A stretch of 39,752 nucleotides of DNA from the NCBI GenBank assembly GCA_020025715.1, contig JAHHRQ010000011.1, forward strand, positions 1-39,752. The letters run 5' to 3'. Under the pieces are notes generated by a model. It was not told where the DNA came from, ran no database searches, and saw nothing but the letters and a program-made list of their open reading frames with translations. Both the position numbers and the translations under genes were made by a program. Below are positions 23,236-31,009 of this stretch, piece by piece. Origin of the DNA: Oscillospiraceae bacterium (GTDB lineage Bacteria > Bacillota > Clostridia > Oscillospirales > Oscillospiraceae). Within the stretch, counting starts at the first letter, position 1. Each line of letters starts with the position of its first letter.

Positions 23236-25006
23236 CTGCTCTCTGCTCCTTTCCCTGAGTGCCTGCCTGCCATGCTCTGGCGCCTATATGGGCATTCCAC
23301 ATATTTTTATAAATGGGGCTGCGTTCAAGAAGCTCGCTGTGACCGCCCTCTGCAACGATTTCACCCTTTTCAAGAACCACTATTTTATCTGCATTCTGTA
23401 TGGTGGAGAGACGGTGTGCAATAACAAGCAGAGTTTTTCCCGCCGTAAGTTCTGTAATGGATTTTTGAAGCTGAGCTTCATTTTCCGGGTCTGTAAAGGC
23501 GGTAGCCTCATCCAGAACAACTATGGGAGCATTCTTTAAGATTGCTCTTGCAATGGCAATTCTCTGCCGCTCACCGCCGGAGAGCTTTCCGCCCGCCTCT
23601 CCTGCGGGAGTCTCCCAGCCCTGAGGTAGCCGTGAAATAAATTCCTCGCACTGAGCTGCTTTTGCAGCCTCCATTACCTCTTCATCTGTTGCATCGGGTT
23701 TGCCGATACGGATATTTTCAAAAAGGGAGCAGTTAAAAAGGAAATTGTCCTGCGCTACATAGCTTATCTGCTGAGAAAGCTGTTTTAAGGGTATGTTCCG
23801 TATATCAGCACCGCCTACGGTGATTGTGCCCTCATTCACATCCCAGAATCTGGCGATAAGCTTTGCAACGGTACTCTTTCCGCCGCCGGAGGGGCCTACA
23901 AGGGCGGTAAATTTCTTCTGGGGCAGGGTCAGGTTAATTCCGTGAAGCACCTTTTCCCCGTCCTCGGTATAGGCAAAGTGAACATTTTTAAGCTGCACTT
24001 CGCTGCCCTTGATTTCAGCCTCCTTCTCTGCCTGTGGAAGTTCAGGCAGACTTAAAACTGTCTCCACATCCCGCACCGCATATTGAACCTGCTTAAACTG
24101 ATTTACAGCCGTTGTAAACCAGCTTACAGGCGCCACAATGCTCAGGGACAAAATCACCGCCAGAGTAAGTTCAGCGGGAGTAAAGCCGCCTGACACATAG
24201 AGAAGCACACCTGCCGGCAGTACGCCAAGCAGAGTAGAGGGCAGAATGGCTCCGCCCAGATTCATAAGACCCCATGTGGATTTATACCAGTCCAGAGTGT
24301 AGTTTTTAAAATCTTCAACTGCGCTGCTGTACTTTTTATATGAGCTTGAGGACTGGTTAAAGGCTTTAATTACCTCAATGCCCTCTGTGTACTCAACCAT
24401 GACTGAGTTTACATAGTTCGACGATTTCATGTAATTTTCGTACTGGCTGTTGAAGTTTTTCATCATCATCGCATACACCGCAGCACCCACCGGAACGCAA
24501 ATCATAGCCGCCAGCGCAATTTTCCAGTTGATGCTGAAAAGATAGGCGATAACGAAAACCGGCAGCACCAGATTTGAAATTCCCTCCGGAATCATATGTG
24601 CAAGAGGCAGCTCCATTGATTCAACTCTGTCCACAATGGTACTTTTCCACTCGCCTGCGGTTTTCCCCATAACAGTTCCCAGAGGCATACGTACCAGCTT
24701 TTCCGTCAGCAGGTTTCGTATATGCTCCAGAATGTTGTATGCCGCCATATGGGAGGAATAGGTGGCAAAGCTGAACAGAATTCTCTGTGCTGTATATCCC
24801 GCCGCACACACTCCCACCCAGGGCATAACCGTCTGCATTGAAGCCTGAGACTCAAAAAACAGATTTATGATTTTATATACTGCGATATAGGGAAGCACTC
24901 CGCAGCCTACGCTGAGTATGGCAAGAATAACCGCCAGTGCAAGCTTTCCCTTACATTCCGCAGCATAGGAAAAGACAGCCCCGAAGGTACCTCTTTTTTT
25001 CTTCAT
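23228..25006 (-). CDS. Exporter-fold ABC half-transporter, first subunit
   Basis: About 592 residues with six membrane helices and a C-terminal ATPase: Walker A GPSGGGKST, signature LSGGERQRIAIARAI, Walker B PIVVLDEATAFTDPENE, H-loop LVIAHRLS. The start at 25006 (MKKKRGTFGAVFSY) was chosen because AGGAGTGATAG stands just upstream; the frame stays open to 25066 but that stretch contains a terminator hairpin. The ATAFTDPENE D-loop resembles that of YbtPQ/IrtAB-like transporters as I recall it. The partner gene overlaps its 3' end. A strong hairpin terminator (25025-25054) directly before its ribosome binding site suggests expression separate from, or attenuated relative to, the AraC gene. Confidence 0.9.
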   Translation of the reverse strand: MKKKRGTFGAVFSYAAECKGKLALAVILAILSVGCGVLPYIAVYKIINLFFESQASMQTVMPWVGVCAAGYTAQRILFSFATYSSHMAAYNILEHIRNLLTEKLVRMPLGTVMGKTAGEWKSTIVDRVESMELPLAHMIPEGISNLVLPVFVIAYLFSINWKIALAAMICVPVGAAVYAMMMKNFNSQYENYMKSSNYVNSVMVEYTEGIEVIKAFNQSSSSYKKYSSAVEDFKNYTLDWYKSTWGLMNLGGAILPSTLLGVLPAGVLLYVSGGFTPAELTLAVILSLSIVAPVSWFTTAVNQFKQVQYAVRDVETVLSLPELPQAEKEAEIKGSEVQLKNVHFAYTEDGEKVLHGINLTLPQKKFTALVGPSGGGKSTVAKLIARFWDVNEGTITVGGADIRNIPLKQLSQQISYVAQDNFLFNCSLFENIRIGKPDATDEEVMEAAKAAQCEEFISRLPQGWETPAGEAGGKLSGGERQRIAIARAILKNAPIVVLDEATAFTDPENEAQLQKSITELTAGKTLLVIAHRLSTIQNADKIVVLEKGEIVAEGGHSELLERSPIYKNMWNAHIGARAWQAGTQGKEQRADV

Positions 25007-25024
25007 TCTATCACTCCTAAAAAA

Positions 25025-25054
25025 AGAACTTGCAGAAGCTTTTCTGCAAGTTCT
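25025..25054 (-). terminator. Terminator/attenuator between araC-type gene and ABC pair
   Basis: A perfect 13-bp stem, AGAACTTGCAGAA (25025-25037) with TTCTGCAAGTTCT (25042-25054), has a GCTT loop. On the minus strand seven T residues follow and run straight into the AGGAG of the ABC gene. No convincing promoter was found in the 53 nt between it and the AraC-type stop codon. Confidence 0.88.
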
Positions 25055-25107
25055 ATCATAGCGCATTTATTCTTTTTTTCTAATCTATATGGTCTGCCAT
25101 GCTCCAA

Positions 25108-26058
25108 TCAGTCAGCAGGTTTTCTGTACTGGGTAGGAGTCACGCCTTTGCAGGCACGGAATACGCCGGAAAACTTTCCCGGATTTTCATATCCGACTGC
25201 GGCGGCAATTTCTATTATAGGAAGCTTAGTAGTTCTGATCATTTCAGCCGCTGCGTTCATCCTGTAATTTTTCATGTATTCTGCCATGGTACAGCCATAA
25301 ATTCCCTTAAAGCAGCGCTTCATTCCGGTTATGGGGAAAGCAAAGCTTTTGGATAATTCCTCCTGAGTATACCATTTGGTCAGGTCGGAAACCTGAAGCT
25401 CAACCATGCTTTTAATTTTGTCAACCTGAGTTTTATAAAAGTATGGCCGCTCCTCTCCGCCCGCCGGTACATCAAGATTCTGCAAAAACATCAGAAGCTC
25501 CATAATTTTAATTTTGCAGTATGGCTTTCTCACATGTTCGGGTAAATCGTAAAGCTCGGAGAATATACGGTCAATCTGCTGTCCGGAACGCATGATAAAG
25601 CAGCTGTTTTTAAGGCAGAGCTTCTGTGCAAGCTGTTTCAGGTCAACGGAAAAATCATCCATCATATGAAGCACACCGTTATCGGTGTAATTAAGGTCAA
25701 CGTAAATTCCCAGTCCGTGATAGTGGTTGAGTGGGAAGAAAAAATCCTTTGCATGGGCTTGTCTGCAGTCAACCTGTATATCTCCCGAGGAAACATAGAC
25801 ATAGCGGCCCGGACTCCGTTCCCACTCTATCCGTCCCTCTCTGCAATGGTCAATGCAGAAAAGGTCAGTTTTGGGCTGAAAGCCTGAGTGGCAGCAGCTC
25901 ATATGATAATCATTATAGGCAATATAGCAGCCGGGAAACAGGGTGTACATGGTCATGAGACCTTCCCCGCTCTCCTCCTTCATCTGAAACACGGAGCAGT
26001 TTTCATCCGTGCAGATAAGCTGAATGTTATCCCCTAAATTTCCGGCTTCTATTTCCAT
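25108..26058 (-). CDS. AraC-family transcriptional regulator
   Basis: 316 residues. The C-terminal 100 residues hold the double helix-turn-helix, including AAEMIRTTKLPIIEIAAAVGYENPGKFSGVFRACKGVTPTQYRK, the standard AraC signature. The N-terminal part (residues 1-200) is a ligand-sensing domain with CYIAYNDYHMSCCH and FCIDHCREGRIEWE. It has several Cys and His residues, so metal or metal-chelate sensing is possible (inference). It lies 9 nt after the ECF ATPase gene with an AGGAGG binding site, so it is co-transcribed with the transporter it likely controls. Confidence 0.92.
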   Translation of the reverse strand: MEIEAGNLGDNIQLICTDENCSVFQMKEESGEGLMTMYTLFPGCYIAYNDYHMSCCHSGFQPKTDLFCIDHCREGRIEWERSPGRYVYVSSGDIQVDCRQAHAKDFFFPLNHYHGLGIYVDLNYTDNGVLHMMDDFSVDLKQLAQKLCLKNSCFIMRSGQQIDRIFSELYDLPEHVRKPYCKIKIMELLMFLQNLDVPAGGEERPYFYKTQVDKIKSMVELQVSDLTKWYTQEELSKSFAFPITGMKRCFKGIYGCTMAEYMKNYRMNAAAEMIRTTKLPIIEIAAAVGYENPGKFSGVFRACKGVTPTQYRKPAD

Positions 26059-26067
26059 TTTTCCTCC

Positions 26068-27483
26068 TCAGGCAAAAAGTGCCTCGTCGTATTCTGTCAG
26101 ACAGCCCCTGTCCAGACTGATAATCGTGTCGCAGCAGCACCCTATCAGCTCTGCATCATGGGTCACAACAAGAACAGTCTTTCCCATTGCTTTAAGCTCC
26201 CTGATACGCTCTGCAACCTGCTGCATATGTTTTAAGTCAAGCCCGCTTGTAGGCTCATCCAGTATTAAAATTTCCCTCTCGGATGCCAGCGCAGAGGCTA
26301 TGGCTACACGCTGCTTCTGTCCGCCCGAAAGAGACATGGGGTGAGCATCGGCATACATCTCCAGATCCATGGCTTTCAGTATTTCCATTGCCTTTTCCAT
26401 GTCCTCATTTTTCATGGAAAGCAGAACTTCATCCAGTACGCTTTCTGTAAACAACTGATGATTTACATCCTGCATCACAGGAAAACAGAGGCTCATCCGC
26501 TTTTTCCGGCTGTATGTTCTGCCTTTAAAGGTGAGAACGCTTTTATCATGCTTATTAAGTCCGCAAAGGCAGGATACAAGCGTACTTTTTCCCGCTCCGT
26601 TATGGCCTGCAATGGCAGTTACCTGTCCCGCCGGGATTTGAAGTCTGGGAATATTAAGGGCATTTCTGCCGTTTTTATATGAATAATCAAGCTTATCAAC
26701 AGTGAGAAATTCCCCGGAAGTTTTCTGCTTTTCAAAGTGAGGGCAGCAGTTTCCGGCGCTGCGCAGACCTCTTTCCTTAAAGAAGCTTTCATCCATGCCG
26801 AAAAATTCTTTGCCGGTATATTCTTCTGCAATACGTCCCTTTTTAAGATAGATAACTCTGTCTGCAATATCACGCAAAAACCACAGTCTGTGCTCTGCAA
26901 TGACAATGGTTTTCCCCTGTGACTTCCAGTAGCTCATCACATCTTTAAGCATGTGTATACAGGGAATATCAAGGTTTGAGGTAGGTTCATCCATTACAAC
27001 GCATTGCGGCGACAGCATACTTATTCCGCCGCAGGCTATCTTCTGCTTTTCTCCGCCTGAGAGGTCAAAGATACTGCGGCCTAAAAGATGCTCCATGCGG
27101 AGCTTTTCAGCGGCGGTTTTCATCCGCTCTCTTATAGTCTCCTCCGGCATACCCATATTTTCGCAGGCAAATGCCAGCTCACTTGTAGTGTCCACATTGA
27201 AAAACTGACTTTTGGGATTTTGAAACACCGATCCCACAGTTTCCGCCATATCGTACAGCGGAGTTTCAGCGGGGTTCATGCCCCCTACTGACACTGTGCC
27301 TTTCAGCTCACCTTTATAATATTGGGGAATAAGGCCGTTAATAAGGCGGGTTATGGTTGTTTTCCCGCAGCCGCTTTCGCCGCAGAGAAGCACCGTTTCC
27401 CCTTTTTCAATATGGAGGTTAATATTTAAAAGAGCGTTTTCCGCTCCTCCGTATGTAAATGATACATCCTTAAAGCTAATCAT
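26068..27483 (-). CDS. ECF transporter double ATPase (fused EcfA1-EcfA2)
   Basis: About 471 residues with two ABC domains in tandem. Domain 1 has Walker A CGESGCGKTT, signature LSGGEKQKIACGG and Walker B CVVMDEPTSNLD. Domain 2 has Walker A GHNGAGKST, signature LSGGQKQRVAIASAL and Walker B ILILDEPTSGLD. Such fusions replace separate EcfA and EcfA' subunits in dedicated (group I) ECF transporters. The start at 27483 follows GGGGAGGTAAGG and lies 4 nt after the EcfT stop codon; the longer frame to 27549 lies within ecfT. It powers the S/T pair upstream. Confidence 0.93.
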   Translation of the reverse strand: MISFKDVSFTYGGAENALLNINLHIEKGETVLLCGESGCGKTTITRLINGLIPQYYKGELKGTVSVGGMNPAETPLYDMAETVGSVFQNPKSQFFNVDTTSELAFACENMGMPEETIRERMKTAAEKLRMEHLLGRSIFDLSGGEKQKIACGGISMLSPQCVVMDEPTSNLDIPCIHMLKDVMSYWKSQGKTIVIAEHRLWFLRDIADRVIYLKKGRIAEEYTGKEFFGMDESFFKERGLRSAGNCCPHFEKQKTSGEFLTVDKLDYSYKNGRNALNIPRLQIPAGQVTAIAGHNGAGKSTLVSCLCGLNKHDKSVLTFKGRTYSRKKRMSLCFPVMQDVNHQLFTESVLDEVLLSMKNEDMEKAMEILKAMDLEMYADAHPMSLSGGQKQRVAIASALASEREILILDEPTSGLDLKHMQQVAERIRELKAMGKTVLVVTHDAELIGCCCDTIISLDRGCLTEYDEALFA

Positions 27484-27487
27484 TCCC

Positions 27488-28207
27488 TTACCTCCCCATA
27501 AGCCCGCATATAAACGCAGCCCATGCCCCGATGCACACTGCAAATGCAATACCGTCTACCCATGTAAAACCGATATGGCATATATTGGTGCGCTTTCTCG
27601 GGCTGCCGAGACCTCTTGTAATGGCTGCCGCCGACAGCTCATCACTTATATTCATGCAGGAAATCATAAGCGGCATCATCCGGTATTCCAGCATTTTAAG
27701 GGGTTTTCCGCCGCCCAGCCTTACACCGCGGACGCTCATTGCCTGATTTATAGCGCCGTGTTCTTCACCGATAGTGGGGAAAAAGCGAAAGGTAACGGCA
27801 AGAGGGATAGTTACAGCCTGAGGAATGTGCATTCTCTCCATGGCAGCCATAAATGCGCTGACTGTGGTAGTTTTCATCATGTAGTCTGCCATGATAAAGC
27901 CCGGCACAAAGCGGGTAACAACCATACATACTGCCACAAGGATGAAATTCAGAACACCGTAGGTATAGTGTAAAAGGTAACTTTCACCCAAAACTGCAAT
28001 TATATATGCTCCTCCGTAGAGAAAAGCCGTTTTCCACTGTTTTTCAAGCAGAAACAGCAGAAACGGAATGGCTGAAAGAAAGTATTTAGTCCGGCCGTAT
28101 ACGCCCAGATTGCTGCCGCCGATAACCACCGTTGCAATGGTCAAAACCATAAGCAGCTTTGTTCTGGGGTCAAGCAGAGAGTGTATCTCTGATTTCTTTT
28201 CCAGCAT
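27488..28207 (-). CDS. ECF transporter T component (EcfT/CbiQ-like)
   Basis: 239 residues with about five or six membrane helices. The coupling helices carry Ala-Arg-Gly-like motifs: AMSVRGVRLG and AAAITRGLGSPRKR, which dock on the ATPases. The opening SEIHSLLDPRTKLLMVL is typical for CbiQ/EcfT proteins. Its ATG shares one nucleotide with the stop of the S component gene (TGATG). It links the S component to the double ATPase. Confidence 0.92.
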   Translation of the reverse strand: MLEKKSEIHSLLDPRTKLLMVLTIATVVIGGSNLGVYGRTKYFLSAIPFLLFLLEKQWKTAFLYGGAYIIAVLGESYLLHYTYGVLNFILVAVCMVVTRFVPGFIMADYMMKTTTVSAFMAAMERMHIPQAVTIPLAVTFRFFPTIGEEHGAINQAMSVRGVRLGGGKPLKMLEYRMMPLMISCMNISDELSAAAITRGLGSPRKRTNICHIGFTWVDGIAFAVCIGAWAAFICGLMGR

Positions 28208-28791
28208 CAGACAATGCCCGCCCGCTCAAAATGCTTTTTGAGCATGGTCTTTCCAAGCACAGCACCCAAAAAGCCGAACACTACCGTTGCAATACCCAGA
28301 GGAGCCAAACTCCAGTCAGGTATAAGCTTCATAAGTGCGTCTGCATATTCCTGTCCGTAGCCGCCGGTAATAAGCTGCTCACGGTACTGGGCGCGTGTGA
28401 AAATAATAGGCAGATAGTTGCCGATAACCCAGACGAAGAAAACCCCGCAGGCAAGCTCAGATTTTCTGCTGCTGCGATAATTGCCGGACTTCATAATAAG
28501 GTCTGCAAGAAGTCCGCACGCAGGGCCTAAAAGGAAAGCCCAGATACCGTGGCCCATCATGCCGTTAATAATGCCGATAAGCAGTCCCATAATGGTAGTC
28601 ATGCCGAATTTCTGTGCCTTGGTGGCAAACAGCATAAAAGGTATGCCGCCTATAAAGGGCACAAGCACGGAAAGCAGGGGTATAAATATGGGGATAAAGC
28701 CCAGCATTGCAACTGCAAAGCATACCACAAAAAGGATTGCAGTAAAAACGCCGATAGTTATAAAGTCTTTTGCCTGTAATTTCTGATTCAT
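28207..28791 (-). CDS. ECF transporter S component, Trep_Strep/MptD-type
   Basis: 194 residues, about five or six hydrophobic helices: LQAKDFITIGVFTAILFVVCF, a second helix pair with GGIPFMLFATKAQKFG, and GPACGLLADLIMKSG. The overall pattern resembles the Trep_Strep/MptD family of putative S components, whose substrate is not established. It is the first gene of a six-gene run S-T-AA-AraC-ABC-ABC. The ATG at 28791 follows CAGGAGG. Similar gene sets in other Firmicutes have been tied to haem or siderophore uptake; the substrate here is an inference. Confidence 0.85.
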   Translation of the reverse strand: MNQKLQAKDFITIGVFTAILFVVCFAVAMLGFIPIFIPLLSVLVPFIGGIPFMLFATKAQKFGMTTIMGLLIGIINGMMGHGIWAFLLGPACGLLADLIMKSGNYRSSRKSELACGVFFVWVIGNYLPIIFTRAQYREQLITGGYGQEYADALMKLIPDWSLAPLGIATVVFGFLGAVLGKTMLKKHFERAGIV

Positions 28792-28820
28792 CGGAAAGCC
28801 TCCTGTATTTATCTTTTTCA

Positions 28821-28842
28821 GTAGTTAGTTTTGGCTAACTAC
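28821..28842. repeat. Palindrome in the ECF operon leader
   Basis: GTAGTTAG (28821-28828) and CTAACTAC (28835-28842) flank 6 nt. The core has the form AGTTA-N8-TAACT, identical in layout to the palindrome at 28958-28975. It could be an operator or an RNA hairpin about 30 nt before the start codon. Confidence 0.6.
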
Positions 28843-28847
28843 ATTCC

Positions 28848-28872
28848 AAAAAAATTGCCTGCTTTCGCAAGC
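28848..28872 (-). terminator. Leader terminator/attenuator of the ECF-ABC operon
   Basis: In minus-strand RNA GCUUGC (28872-28867) pairs with GCAGGC (28862-28857) under a GAAA tetraloop, followed by AA and seven U. It sits between the predicted promoter and the first gene. An upstream GCCUGU (28944-28939) could pair with the same GCAGGC, offering an alternative structure. Confidence 0.6.
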
Positions 28873-28957
28873 GTGTAATCATTATAGTATCGGCACAGGG
28901 CTTGTTCTGCTCCATTCGGCTATAACTAATCCATTTAGACAGGCGGTTTCCGGGTGA

Positions 28958-28975
28958 AGTTAAATCAGTTTAACT
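28958..28975. promoter_or_regulatory. Palindromic operator candidate at the ECF operon start site
   Basis: AGTTAAA (28958-28964) and TTTAACT (28969-28975) flank 4 nt, giving AGTTA-N8-TAACT. It covers the predicted transcription start (about 28970), a typical repressor position. Confidence 0.5.
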
Positions 28976-28976
28976 A

Positions 28977-29005
28977 AGATTACCATAAAACTCCTGAAAA
29001 GTCGA
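28977..29005 (-). promoter_or_regulatory. Predicted promoter of the ECF-AraC-ABC operon
   Basis: On the minus strand TCGACT (29005-29000) is followed after 17 nt by TAATCT (28982-28977), with TGG before the -10. The -35 and its upstream AT-rich block match the GTPase-nuclease promoter at 22 of 25 positions. This belongs to the 478-nt gene-free stretch 28792-29269, which otherwise holds the leader elements listed separately and the response regulator promoter. Confidence 0.5.
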
Positions 29006-29192
29006 TAAAAATATTTTTTACGTTAATTATTTTGTGCCCTGCTGCCCGTTTTTTAATTTCATCCGCCTGCATTTTTGCCGCCGTTAATATCAATAAGTAA
29101 AAATGTCAACATATTTTTTATCCGAACTGTAATTTTTATGCAAAAATTTCTTTAGAACTTTGCAACTTTAACTACCACTTTTGTAAAAAGTA

Positions 29193-29201
29193 TGTTATAA
29201 T
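29193..29201 (+). promoter_or_regulatory. Extended -10 promoter of the ten-gene recA region
   Basis: A perfect TATAAT (29196-29201) is preceded by TGT (29193-29195), an extended -10. No good -35 hexamer is seen 16-18 nt upstream. Transcription would start near 29208, about 60 nt before the response regulator ATG. Confidence 0.7.
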
Positions 29202-29269
29202 TACTTGTCTAAATCTTACATTATAAATAGAACAAAAAAACTTTAATATACAAAGGGGACGAACTAAGC

Positions 29270-29959
29270 ATGAAGAAAATTCTTGTTCTTGAGGACGAGA
29301 CTAATATACGCTCCTTCGTTGTCATTAACCTTCGCCGCAGCGGCTATGAACCCATAGAGGCTGAAACGGGAGAAATAGCCCTTGAAAAGCTCAAGGCTAA
29401 CCCCGATATTTGTCTGGCTCTTCTGGATGTTATGCTGCCCGGTATTGACGGAATAGAGGTTTGCAGAAGGATAAGAGCTTCCGGCTCCAAAATGGGTATT
29501 ATTATGCTCACAGCCAAAACTCAGGAAATAGATAAAGTTACCGGCCTTATGACCGGCGCTGACGACTATGTTACAAAGCCTTTCTCTCCCGCCGAACTTC
29601 TGGCAAGAGTTGACGCCCTTGTAAGACGTATGGGCGCTGACGATGAGGATAAGGAGAGCACCGAGATTAAGAGCGGTCCTTTTGTTCTCAATACCAGAAA
29701 CCGCACTCTCGAAAAGGACGGACAGAGACTGAAGCTTACCCAGATTGAGTATCTGCTCATAAAGCTGTTTATGGAAAATCCCGCAAAGGCCATGTCCAGA
29801 GAGGACATCCTCACCGCCGTATGGGGTGACGATTTTACAGGCGAGCTTAAAACCGTAGACGTTAATATAAGACGCCTGAGAATTAAAATCGAGGACGATC
29901 CCACAGAACCGGAATTTCTCACTACCGTCTGGGGCTACGGCTACAAGTGGGGTTATTAA
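29270..29959 (+). CDS. OmpR/PhoB-family response regulator
   Basis: 229 residues. The receiver domain (1-120) has the acidic pair Glu9/Asp10, the phospho-acceptor Asp53 in LLDVMLPG, Thr81 and Lys103 in VTKPF. The C-terminal winged helix (about 130-229) reads LKLTQIEYLLIKLFMENPAKAMSREDILTAVWG and ends VWGYGYKWGY, typical of OmpR/PhoB. It is phosphorylated by the kinase encoded 35 nt downstream. The ATG follows AAAGGGGACG. It heads a run of ten same-strand genes without a visible terminator. Confidence 0.95.
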   Translation: MKKILVLEDETNIRSFVVINLRRSGYEPIEAETGEIALEKLKANPDICLALLDVMLPGIDGIEVCRRIRASGSKMGIIMLTAKTQEIDKVTGLMTGADDYVTKPFSPAELLARVDALVRRMGADDEDKESTEIKSGPFVLNTRNRTLEKDGQRLKLTQIEYLLIKLFMENPAKAMSREDILTAVWGDDFTGELKTVDVNIRRLRIKIEDDPTEPEFLTTVWGYGYKWGY

Positions 29960-29994
29960 GCTTAAAAATAGATACTGTTCAGGAAGTTAGTTAA

Positions 29995-30987
29995 ATGTTT
30001 AAAAACTTAAAGATTCAGCTCATGGTCTCCGGCATTATTGCGCTCTCCCTGCTGCTTTTAGCCGTCTGGGCCGTAACCCGTGGAATATATGCCCTTGCCA
30101 TTGTGATAATGGTGGTCATATGTATCTACATCATTCTTTTAAATCTCTGGTTCTGGCACTTTGTCTCAGACCCTATTGATGAGATAACGGATTTTGCACG
30201 GCACATTGCCTCCGGCAGCTACGGCGGAAAGCTCATCAATACAAACGACAATGAAATCGGCAGACTTACGGAAGAAATAAACAATATGTCGGAAAAGATT
30301 GCCATCGCGGAAAAATCCCGCACCGACTTTATATCTCAGGTCTCCCATGAGCTTCGCACTCCCCTCACAGCCATTACCGGCTGGGCGGAAACTATTGCCT
30401 TTGATCCCGCTTTGGAGGGTGATTCACTCAGAGGCATACACATAATTTCAAAAGAAGCAGAACGGCTTACCGGCATGGTAAAAGAACTGCTGGAATTTAC
30501 AAGAATTCAGGACGGCCGCTTCAATCTCCGTCTGGAGCTTATCGATATTGCAGCGGAGCTTGAGGATGCACTTTTCACCTATGGTGAGCTTATGAAGCAG
30601 GCAGGTATGGAAATTAACTATACCGAGCCTCAGTCTGAAATTTCTCTTATCCCCGGTGATCCGGAAAGACTGAAACAGGTATTTTTGAACCTTCTGGACA
30701 ATGCCGTAAAGCACGGCGGCGAGGGAAAGGAAATCGACGTTTCGGTTAAGGCAGAGCCTGACGGAGTACATGTCTCCGTCCGCGACTATGGTCACGGAAT
30801 ACCTGAGGCTGAGCTTCCCCATGTTAAAGAAAAATTTTATAAGGGCAGCTCTAAAAACCGCGGTACAGGTATCGGTCTTGCAGTATGTGACGAGATAGTA
30901 ACCCGCCATAACGGTAAATTCATTATTGAAAACGCAGAGGGCGGAGGATGCCGTGTAACAGTGGTGCTCCCCTATACCTCAAATTGA
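29995..30987 (+). CDS. Membrane sensor histidine kinase
   Basis: 330 residues. Two adjacent membrane helices (about 8-27 and 31-52) leave almost no extracellular loop, so it probably senses the membrane or an intramembrane signal. A HAMP-like linker (53-104) precedes the H-box SHELRTPL (His118). The ATPase domain has the N-box NLLDNAVKHG, the G1 box RDYGHGIP and the G2 box GTGIGLAVCDEIV. It pairs with the upstream response regulator. The signal is unknown. Confidence 0.95.
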   Translation: MFKNLKIQLMVSGIIALSLLLLAVWAVTRGIYALAIVIMVVICIYIILLNLWFWHFVSDPIDEITDFARHIASGSYGGKLINTNDNEIGRLTEEINNMSEKIAIAEKSRTDFISQVSHELRTPLTAITGWAETIAFDPALEGDSLRGIHIISKEAERLTGMVKELLEFTRIQDGRFNLRLELIDIAAELEDALFTYGELMKQAGMEINYTEPQSEISLIPGDPERLKQVFLNLLDNAVKHGGEGKEIDVSVKAEPDGVHVSVRDYGHGIPEAELPHVKEKFYKGSSKNRGTGIGLAVCDEIVTRHNGKFIIENAEGGGCRVTVVLPYTSN

Positions 30988-31009
30988 TACACTTACTCAG
31001 GAGAAAATT

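Noticed and set aside
28881..28886. TATAAT on the minus strand as the ECF operon promoter
   Set aside because: No -35 hexamer or TG extension, and the resulting transcript would meet a terminator hairpin within a few nucleotides.
28960..28986. Eight-codon leader peptide rich in Val, Ile and Leu, with AGGAG before its ATG
   Set aside because: The ATG overlaps what looks like the TGG-TAATCT extended -10 of a promoter that shares its -35 block with another operon; transcription would start inside the mini-frame.
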